Source: Geotrypetes seraphini (lineage: Eukaryota; Chordata; Amphibia; Gymnophiona; Dermophiidae). From it: 64,000 bases of DNA. Of this stretch, positions 11,040 to 20,709 are shown piece after piece (within the stretch, counting starts at the first letter, position 1; each line of letters starts with the position of its first letter). The notes below the pieces were generated by a model, which made no database searches, was not told the origin of the DNA, and saw only the letters and a list, made by a program, of their open reading frames with translations. The stretch lies in contig NC_047087.1 of NCBI RefSeq assembly GCF_902459505.1, positions 304,422,882-304,486,881 of the forward strand, in the 5' to 3' direction. Made by a program: the position numbers and the translations under genes.

Positions 11040-12290
11040 TAAAGGAATGACATTTTTACATTTCAAGTGTCTACTCAAGAAAAGTCATATACACGCAGAG
11101 GTGTCTTATCGACAATTAATAGTTTGTACGATCCACTGAGGTTTGTGGCTCAAGTCACCATCCAAGGAAGAACCCTATTAAGAAAATTATCTCAAAGCAC
11201 CAAGTGGGATGTTTCATTGCCGCCAGAATGGAAGAGATGGAAAGATTCCTTAAAGACTCTTGAACAATTGCATATCCCAAACACTTATGTTTCTACAGCA
11301 CTTAGTATAAGCTGTCAAAAAGAAATTTGCATCTTCTCAGATGCTTCAGAAAAGGCCATAGCAGTGGTGGCCTACTTGAAAACAACAGATGTAATTGGAG
11401 TTCCCCAGGTGGAATTCATTTTTGGAAAGGCCAAGTTGACGCCACAACCAAGTCATACCATTCCACGTATGGAATTATGTGGAGCAGTACTAGCTGTAGA
11501 AATACCAGATATGATACTAAAGGAACTTGACAGACATGAGGGGAAGCCACTGCTTGCCCTGTATCGATAGCATGGAATGTTGCTACTCATTGGGTTTTAG
11601 CCAGGTACTAGTGACCTGGATTGACCACCATGAGAATGGGCTACTGGGCTTGATGGCCATTGGTCTGACCCAGTAAGGCTATTATTATGTTAAGTGAACA
11701 CAGTCAAATTCTACACTGAGAGTAAAGTTATCCTGGGCTACATCCATAACCAAACCACGAGTGAAGTGAAAGAGGTTATTAGAGGGGGGGAAAAAAATCC
11801 TTTAAATGGAAAAAGTACCCAAATGAAGAAAATAAGAAGAAACACAAACACTGGCAAGCTAGATGCAAAGCATTGATAAAGACAGCTAAGAAAGAATATG
11901 AAGAGAAACTTGCAAAAGAGGCAAAAACTCATAATGTGTATGTTAGCAATAGAGTTGAACGAATAAGAAAGTCGGCACGACTAGAGCAGTTGCACTACAT
12001 GCCAACAAACCAGAATCCAGCTGATTGGGCAACCAGAGCCGTGACAGCATCCCGGCTAATAGAAACCACCTGGCTAACAGGGCCAGAATTTCTCCTGAAA
12101 CCTGACCATCCAATGTCAACTGAAAATTTTGAGTTAATAGACCCTGAGTCTGACACAGAGATTTGTCCAGACAGGACTGTTCTTGCCACAAGGATTGCAA
12201 CTGAAAGCAACTTAGGAGCTCAATGGAGGAAAACCCCAAGGGAGATTGGGAAGAAGATGAAGACGAAGGCCCGGGGTGGAAGAGAGTAGA
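11040..12290 (+). pseudogene. BEL/Pao fossil: reverse transcriptase end and RNase H region
   Basis: Contains 'GVLSTINSLYDPLRFVAQV', 'ICIFSDASEKAIAVVAYL' and 'PSHTIPRMELCGAVLA', which match the Pao-type RT/RNase H junction. Further on comes 'LHYMPTNQNPADWATRAV', the usual end of the BEL RNase H domain. A CR1 tail (11560-11695) lies within it. Integrase was not seen downstream. Broken fossil. Confidence 0.75.
11560..11695 (+). mobile_element. CR1-type LINE 3' tail
   Basis: Contains 'ccaggtactagtgacctgga', 'gggcttgatggccattggtc' and 'tgacccagtaaggctattat'. These are the forward-strand counterpart of the tail seen inverted at 22795-22930. It is inserted in the BEL/Pao RNase H region. Confidence 0.7.
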
Positions 12291-12908
12291 GCCATGCTGC
12301 AGGAAGAAGCAGGCTGACTGGAGGAAGAGGAAACACAAACAAGCCTGGACCAGAACAGAGCTGTAGGAGGGGAATGGCTGAGAGACCGACTGATTGCAGG
12401 GAGCTTGCTAGAAGAGGTGAGCTCTAGGGGGACATTGAAGTGGGAGACCTAGTTGGAAGAGGGGGCTGAAGGAAAGAAATGCATGAGGAGGAGGAGGAGA
12501 AGAGAGAGAGAGCTGCCTACAGAGGGAGAGCATGAGAGGGGGAGGGCCTGGCCGCAGAAGCCCACGCTACAGGACATACGGAGAGCATGATGCTGGGAGC
12601 AGAGAGCAGAGCCACGTAAGGGACCCCTGTAAGGAGAAAAGAAAGCAAATGTCAGCCCCTGGAAACTGTATTTAACCCTGCCTGCTGAGACCTGTTTCAG
12701 AGCCAGTGATTACAGTGAGCTTAGGACGGATGGGAAGAGTCTACCTGAATGTGAGCACAGAAGCCATTGCTGTTGGGGAGGGATAGAGAGGAAACCCCTG
12801 TTCCATTTTTTTCTTTGCATCTAATTAGCCCCTTTCTTCTGTCAGATCCTTTTTTTCTAAGATTAGGGCTTTTCTTTATTGGTTTGTTTTCAGCTAGCAG
12901 AGTAGGTG
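12291..12908. other. Purine-rich stretch, no gene recognised
   Basis: Rich in GAGGAG/GAGAGA (about 12480-12560), then a mixed stretch with 'tgtatttaaccctgcctgc', then pyrimidine-rich DNA. It could be LTR or 3' untranslated sequence of the BEL/Pao fossil or of another element, but no paired repeat was found. Confidence 0.35.
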
Positions 12909-12916
12909 ATCTAGAG

Positions 12917-13123
12917 CAGGGGTGTCCAACCTGCGGCCCTGTGAAGTATTTTGTGCAGCCCCAGTCGAGGGCGATGCAGTGTTTTCCTCTGCTGCCCCTG
13001 GGAGTTTACCATCTTGCCAGCTCCCTTCTGTGTCTTGCTGCAGCGTTTGAAAGTTTGTGCGGCCCCTGAAACTTTATTTTTGGCCAAAGCGGCCCAGTGA
13101 AGCCAAAAGGTTGGACACCCCTG
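12917..13123. mobile_element. Non-autonomous hAT element, 207 bp
   Basis: Inverted termini 'caggggtgtccaacctgcgg' and 'aaaaggttggacacccctg', flanked by a perfect 8-bp duplication, atctagag (12909-12916 and 13124-13131). 'Gcggcc' and 'ggcccagtgaagcc' modules lie just inside. It carries no transposase. The perfect duplication suggests moderate age at most. Confidence 0.9.
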
Positions 13124-13242
13124 ATCTAGAGTAACTTAGCCGACGAGCTGACTCCAGGACAGTAAGAACGTGCAGGCCGAGGATCATGGTACCCAACGCA
13201 AGACTGCTGCAACGTTTCCAGAGACTTTCTTAGACTGGTAAC

Positions 13243-14851
13243 TAGAGAATGACACAGTGGCGGTTTACCCGCGGCCACCGTGTTTAGCCGCGGGTAACCC
13301 ACCGAAACGGGGAACGAAAACTAGCAGTTGCTGTGGGGACGGGGACAAGGCCATTCACCGCCCCTTGGAGCGGTGAATGGTCTTGTCCCCGCAGTGAGGC
13401 ATGAAGGATCGCGCGGTCCCCGCAGCCCACACCCGCCTGCCCAATCGATCCTAGTGATTAGCCAGCTCTCTCCCTTCTCACCTTAGTTTGTAGGTTTTCT
13501 TTTTCGGCAACCCGCACACTATCAAAGAGCCGCGCACCCACTGCTGCTCAGTTTCGATCTTCTGCTCTGATGCAACCGGAAACAGGAAGTTGCAGCAGAG
13601 CATAAGATTGAACACTGAGCAGCTGCGTGTGCGCGTCGCCGAAAAAGCCTGCAAACTAAGGTGAGGAGAAGGGAGAGAGCTGGCTAAACACTAGGATCGA
13701 TTGGGCAGAAGGGTGGGGGCTGCGGGGACCGTGCGATCGCCCGTGTTCCCGGCTCAAACTGGAAGGAGGGAGTGAAAGGGAAAAGGATTCTGGGCCAAGG
13801 GGATGAAGATGGAAAGAAAAACCCACAGCAGGAAAGAAAGGGAAGGACAGGCAGGTGAGCCAGATGCAGGGGGGGGGGGGGGAAGCTAGATGGGGTTGAA
13901 AAGAAGAGACACACTGGTATGGAAGAGGAAGATAGGGGAAATCTGGACACAGGAAGGTAACAGAAAGAGGGGAAATCATGTGCATGGGGCATAGGGACAG
14001 AAACATAAAGGGGACATGCCATGGGGATGGTATATGGACACGGGGGGGGGGGGGGGGGCAATGGCAGATACATAGGGGAGATATTAGAAATGGGGAAAAT
14101 AGGAGCACAGAAGCGAGATGGTTTGTGGGGATGAGACAGGGACCGAGCTCGCAGGCTCCAGTGGCTTGTACAAATTACATTGTAACGTGCCACGAAAATA
14201 TGAGGGAGGAAGGTAGATAGATAGGCCACGGGAGAGGAGCTGAAGGGTGGTAGAAAGGAACAGATGGTAAAGGAGGGAGGGAAGGGTGGTGGTGGAAAGG
14301 AATAGGACAGACATTGAAGGAGGGTGGAGAGGAACAGACCTTGAAGGGAAATGTGGAAGACAGAGTGGGAAGAAGACAGATGCCAGACTATGGGGGAGCG
14401 GAGGGAAGAAGATGGGTACTAGACCAATTGGGGGAGGGGGGTGAAGGAGAGGCACAGTAACAGCAAATGGAAGACGCAGAGAGAAGACACAGAGTGGATG
14501 GAAGGAATTGAATGAGAAGATGTGGAAAGCAGAAACCAGACAACAAAGGTAGAAAAAAAAATTCTATTTATTTATTTTTTGCTTTAGGATAAAGTAGTAT
14601 ATTAGTTGTGTAGATAAAAATTTATAAACAAAGCCCTGCCAGCTGAACATCTCTTTCTCTAGTTCAGCAGCAGGAACTTTGATTTATAAGGAATAAGCTA
14701 AATATTACAGTACTAAGGCTTATATGGATGTAGCGGTGACGGGGCGGTGAATGGGATGGCAGTGGCGGTGATGGGGCGGTGAAGGGAACGGCGGTGACGA
14801 GGATGGTGGGGTAGTGACGGGGACAGATTTTTTTCCCCATGTCATTCTCTA
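13243..14851. mobile_element. Non-autonomous hAT element, 1.6 kb
   Basis: Inverted termini 'tagagaatgacacagtgg' and 'catgtcattctcta' with a perfect 8-bp duplication, ctggtaac (13235-13242 and 14852-14859). The interior is largely G/A-rich, with poly-G runs at 13868-13882 and 14041-14058, and 'ggcggtga' repeats near the right end (14736-14810). No transposase motif was seen; long frames on the opposite strand are low-complexity Pro/Ser/Phe translations of the purine-rich strand. Confidence 0.85.
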
Positions 14852-14859
14852 CTGGTAAC

Positions 14860-16170
14860 ATTTTATGCACACCAATTTACTACATTAGGCCTCATTTATG
14901 CAAATGATATTCCTCAGACTTGAGTATTTGAAGTAGTGTCAGACCATTGAACTGTTGCCAATCCAGAGGGGTAACCTAATACGTCCTTTTGTCTCTGTAA
15001 CTTATCCTATAGTATTAACATCTGGTTGTACCAACTGGTACCTATTTGAAGAGCTTAGCCGCTCTTCTCCTATTGCATCTAATACATCTTACAATTCCTT
15101 TTCTTCTTGAATCCCTTGATTGTGTAGTTATTTGGGAACCCTGTTAGGTATTGTGACACTTGCATCAACTTCAATCTAGAGGTATTTATACCACTCCACC
15201 AAGGGGGTCCACACTACTAAACTTGTGCCAGGAAGTTTTCACATCAGACATTTTAGGAGATTTGTTAAATTTACAAAACCCACTTCATCTCGATTCATCT
15301 GGATATGACTTCAGTCACATGATGGACAGTACTTCTTGTAGGTACGCCAACATGATACACATCTTCATAAGGAGAAAATTAAGTTGTAATAAAACATGAT
15401 TTTCTCCCTAGTTCTGTGTTGGCATGCTGGATGCTAGTCATCCAGAAAATTCTGCATTTTATTCTTGCTTTTTAGGGGTATACAGCGATATAATTGTGTA
15501 CAGTATCAATTTGATCACCTTTCCGTGTTCTTCTAACTAAAAATGCACAAGAAAACTTTAGAAAACAAGACTCCATCTAGTTTCTTATAGTTCCACTGTC
15601 CCTCTCTACATGCTAGCATTCTTGGGATAATTCAGTGTCTAATGGGGTATCTCTGGAATATGTGCAAGTTCTAAAAGCAAGCATACGCAACTACCTACAA
15701 CTATCAACCCACAGTCAGAAACTCTTTTGCAGCTATTAGTCATAGGGTGGGGGACCCTTTCTGTGGGTAGAGAGATTATATTGTTGGTACACTTTGATGC
15801 TTTGTACACCATAAGAGCAGTTGTTGAGATTTTGTGGTATAGAAATGTGACTGAATTGGTTTTTCTCCAGGATGAATTTAGAAATCGGGGGATTAATCGG
15901 TGCCATGGGTCCTTGTTTCTACCTGTACGTGCTGGTGAATGAATGCAAATGGTTAAAAAGAAGTTGCAAATCTTTATTTAAAAAAAAACACAAACAACAA
16001 AAAATCTGATCGTATTTTAGAAAAAGGGTTACTCTTGCATGGTGGCTATGCAGTTTCTTTCAATGCCTAGCGCAACAGAATTTTTAAGTGTACTGTACTC
16101 TAATGAATTCAACTTCATTTTAAATTATACTTCATTTTGTTATGTTTCGTTTATAATGTTTTAATGAAAT
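14860..16170. other. AT-rich sequence, no gene recognised
   Basis: No transposon ends, coding exons or RNA genes could be supported. Short open frames at 15160-15399 and 15727-15942 lack recognisable domains and are probably chance. Confidence 0.45.
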
Positions 16171-16177
16171 TTAAGAG

Positions 16178-16400
16178 CCAGACCGATGGCCCAGTGGTAG
16201 TTCTGCACTGAGATCCATGCTTGAATCTGGCTGTGGACTAACTGCTGCTGCTTGAGCAGCAGAAGCCAGGGCAACCCCGGGAAGGTAACAAATTCTACCT
16301 AATTTGAACAGCAATAGCTGTGGGTTGAAATTTTGGATGTAAACAAGGGAAGCAAGGCATCCTATCCAATCCACCCATCTTAAACCAACTACTCAGCTTT
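16178..16400 (+). mobile_element. tRNA-derived SINE
   Basis: An A-box-like 'tggcccagtggtag' (16187-16200) is followed about 35 bp later by a B-box-like 'gcttgaatctgg' (around 16220). This is the spacing of an internal RNA polymerase III promoter in a tRNA-derived SINE head. The B box is diverged from GGTTCGAATCC, so the copy is old. The body and 3' end are not clearly bounded. Confidence 0.5.
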
Positions 16401-16522
16401 TCAGTCTCTTCCTTAGATATCTGTGCTTTATTTAACGCCGAGTATCCTCATCTCTACCTCCTCTGAGGAGTGTCCATATACACGATACCCTTCTATAAAA
16501 TGTATATATCCTTAGCTTAGAT

Positions 16523-17794
16523 CAGTGTTTCTCAACCTTTTTAAGCCCAGTACCTCCTAAGCCTAACAAATATCAACTGAGTACCCCGCCCAAGCTCCAC
16601 CCCAGACCTGCACAAACTCTGCCACTGACTCCACCCCCATAATAATAGTACTAATTGTAATGCAATTTCTTCTATTCATTTTTCATATACACACAATATA
16701 ATCTTATTAATACATAATGGTAACCATAAAATTTTTTTAAAAAAAACAAAACACACAGTACGCAGAGAAAATATTAATCATTTATATTTGGGGTTTTTTC
16801 AAAGAGGTCAAGGAAGATGACTTAAAATTATGCAATTTCACCTCAGTAACAACTATAGAAAAATAGACAAATATAGTGCAAAATATAGACAGCACATATA
16901 AATTCTCAAAACTGACATATTTTGATCACTAAATTGAAAATAAAATCATTTTTCCTACCTTTGTTGTCTGGTGATTTCATGAGTCTCTGGTTGCACTTCC
17001 TTCTGACTGTGCATCCAATATTTATTTATTTCTGCCTCCTGCATGCTTCCTCTTCTCCAGACCTCATTCCATTCCCCAACCAACATCTCTCTCTGACCCT
17101 CAAGTCCAACTTTTTCTTCCTCTTTCCCTGCCTGCCCCGGGCTGCTGATTCCTCCCTGCCTCACCGCCACACCCTCGAAGCCAACCCTGCCATCTGACAC
17201 ACTCCATTCCCCCCTTTTTTCTTCCTCTCTCTCTGCCTTTCCCTCTCCCCCAGAAGCCGACCCTGCCACCCAACACCCACTCCATTCCCCATCTTTTTCT
17301 TCCTCTCTCCTTGCCTGCCACCCCATGCTGAAGCCACTGCCACCGATTCCTCCCTTCCCCACCTGAAGCTGACACTGCCACCTGACACATTCCATTCCCA
17401 CTCCCCCGCCGCAGCAGCACCAGGGACAGGACAGGCGCGTGCAGTAACTGCAAGCAGCCAGACCACAATCCTTCTCCCCCTGTCAATTCTGACATGAGAG
17501 AGAAGGTTCCAGACCAGCTAGGCAGCAATTGGCTGGCCCAGAACCTTCTCTCTGACATCAGAATTGATGTCGTGGAGGAAGGCTTGTGAGCTGACTGTGT
17601 GCAGTCGCTGTATGCGCCTGGTCCGTCCCATCACTGTTGCTGCTGCTGCTGCGGTGGGAATGGAACATGTTGGGTGGCAGGGTTGGCAGAGAGGAATTGG
17701 TTTCAATAGCTTGGGGTGGGGGGGGGGGGGCGTGAGAGGCAGCAACAGATTCAAGGCGGCAGCCAGCCTGCATACCCCAGGTAGAGAAACACTG
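16523..17794. mobile_element. Non-autonomous hAT element, 1.27 kb
   Basis: Inverted termini 'cagtgtttctcaacc' and 'aggtagagaaacactg', flanked by gcttagat (16515-16522) and gcttatat (17795-17802), matching at 7 of 8 positions. The interior has a T-rich part, a long pyrimidine-rich part and a hairpin at about 17477-17577 ('cagaaccttctctctgacat' with its inverse). The T-rich part is also present, inverted, in the element at 25150-26345. Confidence 0.82.
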
Positions 17795-17802
17795 GCTTAT
17801 AT

Positions 17803-18286
17803 AACTTCTGAGTCCCCTTTCATTCTCCTATGAGTCTTCACTCCAGAGCCACCTTTCCATTCAAAGACATCAAAGGCAGAGCATTTAAGCTGCCAGCAGC
17901 CTGAAGATTGTAAGCTGTAGCATGGGGAAGGTAGAGGTTTCCCACTGGGGTGCCAGACTGGAAGCCTATTTGCATCCTCCCCTGCAGAACACAGATTGGG
18001 AAACACTGCTCTGCACTATTCCTCAAGGTTTTCTAGAGCCCTCTTTCTGTTCTCCATACCTTCCAAAGTCTCTACTGTGTTGTAGCTTTTGGAAAATTCT
18101 TCAAGGAAACCATTCCTGACAACCCTTCTGTGATAAGACTTATGGAAACACTGAGGAGGAAGACTGCTGCTGCATCCAGTATGAGTGAGAATCCTCATGA
18201 ATGAAGGTCCAAGGACCCTTAATAGTCTTCTCCAGTAAGTTCCTACTAGGTTGAAAGCTAATATGTGGAGGAAGGCAAGACATGGC
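17803..18286. other. No gene or repeat recognised
   Basis: Short frames on both strands without recognisable domains. It separates two hAT elements and looks like ordinary non-coding flank. Confidence 0.4.
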
Positions 18287-18519
18287 CTCTACTGTAGAGA
18301 GTTGTGTGGGGACAGAAATCCCACCCGCTAGAATCCCACCTGCCAGAATCCCCTCCGTCCCCGCGAGGAATCCCCGCCCGTCCCCATAAAAAGCAGCAAT
18401 TAGTTCTGACAGGATCATCAATTCCACAGTTTCTTCTATGTTTGCGCTGCTATTTTCCTTGTGGAAAATCTTTGGTGGAACCCTTTTTTTGTTTTCTGTT
18501 CAGGTAATTAACTTATATT

Positions 18520-18983
18520 CCCCTCTTTTATTAAGGCGTGCTCGCCGATTTAGCATGCGCTAAGTGCTAACGCGTCCATAGAATATAATGGACATAGAAA
18601 CATAGAAAGATGACAGCAGAAAAGGGCTACAACCCATCAAGTCTGCCCACTCTACTGACCCACCTCATTAAGTCTGAGTGCTAATGACCTAGTTCCTTAA
18701 CTCGACCCTCGTAGGGATCCCACGTGGATGTCCCATTTATTCTTAAAGTCGAGCACGCTGGTGGCCTTGATCACCTGCACCGGAAGTTTGTTCCAGTGAT
18801 CTACCACCCTTTCTGTGAAGAAATACTTCCTGGTGTCACCACTAAATTTCCCTCCTCTGAGTTTGAGCGAGTGCCCCCTTGTGACTGAGGGTCCTTTGGG
18901 AAAGAATATGTCGTTTTCCACCTCGACACGTCAAGCATTTAGCACGCACTAAATTGGCTAGCACGCCTTAGTAAAATAGGGGG
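18520..18983. mobile_element. Palindromic MITE, split by a CR1 tail
   Basis: Arms 'cccctcttttattaaggcgt' and 'acgccttagtaaaatagggg', with inner 'gcgctaagtgc' and 'gcacgcacta'. This belongs to the same broad family as the palindromes at 26041, 45625 and 55046. The CR1 tail (18593-18935) splits the hairpin near its apex. Confidence 0.65.
18593..18935 (-). mobile_element. CR1 LINE 3' end, inverted
   Basis: The reverse complement encodes the CR1 C-terminus ('RKYFFTERVVDHWNKLPVQV') followed by the 3' untranslated tail ending at 'ctatgtttctatg'. It is 5'-truncated and sits inside the MITE at 18520-18983. Confidence 0.8.
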
Positions 18984-19777
18984 TTTATACATTAATTACC
19001 TGAACAGAAAACAAAAAAAGGGTTCCACCAAAGATTCCACTAGGAAAACAGCAGCGCAAACACAAAAGAAACTGAAATTGATGATCCTGATGAAATATAT
19101 ATTTGAAAAAGGTACAGATGAATTCAAAAATAAAACACAGTTAAAGATTTCATCAGGATCATCAATTCCACAATTTCTTTTATGTTTAAATTAATTACCT
19201 GACTGCTGGCTGCCGAATCCTCCTGCCCCTCTGAAAACATATTGGATAATTGACGTGAAGGGGAGGACAGAAGGAAGGAAAGATGGGGGCAGGAAGAAAT
19301 AAATGGGACAAAAAATGTTTGCGGATGAAGGGGAAGAAATAAGGAAATGTAAAGCTACTAGAGGAGTGAGGAGAGAAGTGGCAATGGTAGAACTATGTGG
19401 TTATTGGAGGAATAGAAAGGACATGAGTGAGAGGAAGATGGCAAACGCAGGGAGTAGAAATGTGGTCACGGGGAATAGGAGACCAAGTAAAAGTGAGACA
19501 GAATATGGGAGAATTAAGAGCATGAAGGAAAGAGAAAAAGTTGATAAGCACCGCCGCCAGATCAATCAGTAAGGCTTTCAGCTGTGTGCATGCTGAGCTC
19601 ACTGCTCAGCATGGCTGTTTCTGCCATGGCGCCGGACTGGTCTCTCAGCTGCATTATCAGAATTTAGGTAGTCCTCAGAAAGTTGAACCCTGCTTCTACC
19701 CCCGTGGGAGTCCCATGGGCCAGAGGTGGGGTCCTCGTGGGATTCCTGCGATCCCCGTTCAGACCTCTACTCTACTG

Positions 19778-20121
19778 TTTTGTTGGATATCTAGAGGAAA
19801 TCTAGTGCTACCATTTATTGGCCCCCTCCCCCTCCCAAAAAATCACAATTCTATTAGTTTTCATGGGTATATTATGTTAACTTTTTTCCTCGAATGGCAA
19901 ACAGCTTTAGTATCTACAAATAGAAATTAACATAATGATTGAAATACATACTGTACATCTTTTTAAAGAATAGCTGAAAGAGCCATCTTATCTATGCCCC
20001 AGTTTGATGGGCAGCCATTTGCCTTATTAATTAATCTGGTGCAACAGCTCCTAGTAGCTTAAATCGATTTATTGCCAAGAGTTTCCTTGTTCTCTGCCAC
20101 ATAATTCTGTGTGCAAGGTGC
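19778..20121. other. Upstream flank of the hAT copy and MXI1 exon
   Basis: AT-rich sequence with no recognised gene or repeat end. It would lie in the distal upstream region of the MXI1 long-isoform start. Confidence 0.4.
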
Positions 20122-20129
20122 GCCTAGCC

Positions 20130-20275
20130 CAGGGGTGGTCAACTCCGGTCCTTGAGGGCCATAATCCAGTCGAGTTTTCCCCAATGAATATGCATTGAAA
20201 GCAGTGCATGCAACTAGATCTCATACATATTCATTGGGGAAATCCTGAAAACCTGACCAGAATTGCCCACCCCTG
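20130..20275. mobile_element. Non-autonomous hAT element, 146 bp, next to MXI1
   Basis: Inverted termini 'caggggtggtcaactccgg' and 'gaattgcccacccctg' with a perfect 8-bp duplication, gcctagcc (20122-20129 and 20276-20283). The interior is the same near-palindrome ('ccccaatgaatatgcat' and inverse) as the 4135 copy. It ends 217 bp upstream of the MXI1 start codon, so it lies in the likely 5' UTR or proximal promoter. Confidence 0.88.
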
Positions 20276-20283
20276 GCCTAGCC

Positions 20284-20492
20284 ACAGGATGAAGGGCCAC
20301 ATGTTCACCTTCTCCTAAAATAGGCGAGCACTAGGACCGCTGCGGAGTCTTTCTATATTCCAAGCTGTCCTGCTTGCCTCTTCACTCAGTCCAACAATCT
20401 GTTAGGGAGAAAGACAACAAGCAAGTCTGAGGGCGTCCTGCACCCTTTCTTGAAACGAGACACAGAGGGCAAAGAAAGCAAAACCAAAAAAT
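20284..20492 (+). promoter_or_regulatory. MXI1: Probable promoter / 5' UTR of MXI1 long isoform
   Basis: The 209 bp between the hAT copy and the start codon should hold at least the 5' UTR. A weak AT-rich 'ctatattcc' lies near 20350 and 'cacatg' near 20298, but there is no strong TATA box, CpG island or initiator. The context before the ATG is A-rich (aaaaaatATGG, with G at +4). The transcription start cannot be placed from sequence alone. Confidence 0.4.
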
Positions 20493-20703
20493 ATGGGGAA
20501 ACGAGGACGGCCAAGAAAAGACGTGAAATCGCAAGACGATCTGATGGACTTCTCTTGCAACCAGCAAGAGCCCAAAGACCTGCACGTCAGTGTCATCTTC
20601 AACAGCGAAGACTCGATGCAAGAAATTAACACTTTTCCCCGAAATGTGGAGATCTTGTTGGAGGCTGCCAGCTATTTGGAGCAGGTCGAGAAAGAAAACA
20701 AAA
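20493..20703 (+). CDS. MXI1: MXI1, first coding exon of the long (SIN3-binding, AT-hook-like) isoform
   Basis: This exon encodes the first 70 residues and one base of codon 71 of MAX interactor 1, a nuclear bHLH-leucine-zipper repressor that pairs with MAX and opposes MYC at E-boxes. Residues 2-9, GKRGRPRK, form an AT-hook-like start that is characteristic of the long MXI1 isoform. Residues near 36-50 ('SEDSMQEINTF') and the final helix 'NVEILLEAASYLEQVEKENK' match the SIN3-interaction domain, which recruits the SIN3-HDAC co-repressor. The segment between about 10 and 33 is diverged and shorter than the alanine/proline-rich mammalian version. The ATG at 20493 is chosen because the family starts exactly with MGKRGRPRK. 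The exon ends in phase 1 before GTAAGT. The bHLH-zipper exons are not in the window. Recognition is by memory of the vertebrate family; I am confident in the gene, less so in the UTR. Confidence 0.93.
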
Positions 20704-20709
20704 GTAAGT
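20704..20709 (+). other. MXI1: Splice donor of MXI1 exon 1
   Basis: GTAAGT follows the last coding A at 20703, leaving phase 1. The mammalian junction splits the next lysine codon at the same place, so the donor position is supported by both consensus and homology. Reading through would reach a stop at 20745, consistent with intron. Confidence 0.9.

Larger units (their letters stand above)
4920..12290 (+). mobile_element. BEL/Pao LTR-retrotransposon fossil (broken, with nested insertions)
   Basis: In order along the + strand there is a gag N-terminal coiled segment, a gag core, a Cys/His zinc-knuckle cluster and a Pao-type reverse transcriptase/RNase H region. The family call rests on the gag core 'WLGSESSENIKRLKDAF' and the pol pattern 'GVLSTINSLYDPLRFVAQV...PRMELCGAVLA', both typical of BEL/Pao. 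It is clearly broken, with many interruptions plus several inserted elements (Helitron with Tigger, hAT, CR1, CR1 tail). No integrase or paired LTRs were recognised. Likely old, since it collected several independent insertions. Confidence 0.75.
18295..19769. mobile_element. Composite hAT element with nested insertions
   Basis: Left end 'tagagagttgtgtggggac' and right end 'cccgttcagacctcta', with a perfect 8-bp duplication, ctctactg (18287-18294 and 19770-19777). The same ends recur in the shorter element at 45397. Inside, segments at 18411-18510 and 18995-19092 are inverted copies of each other ('caggatcatcaattccacag'-type module), with a MITE between them that itself carries a CR1 tail. Confidence 0.82.

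Noticed and set aside
12291-13242. Possible 3' LTR of the BEL/Pao fossil
   Set aside because: A TATA-like 'tgtatttaaccctg' is present, but no matching 5' copy was found upstream, so LTR status cannot be supported.
13656-14455. Pro/Ser-rich frames up to 181 codons on the minus strand
   Set aside because: They lie inside the 1.6-kb hAT element, in its purine-rich strand. No transposase motifs, and low complexity.
16178-16260. Possible functional tRNA gene
   Set aside because: Only A- and B-box-like elements are present, with diverged bases and no foldable cloverleaf or acceptor stem. A SINE head is more likely.
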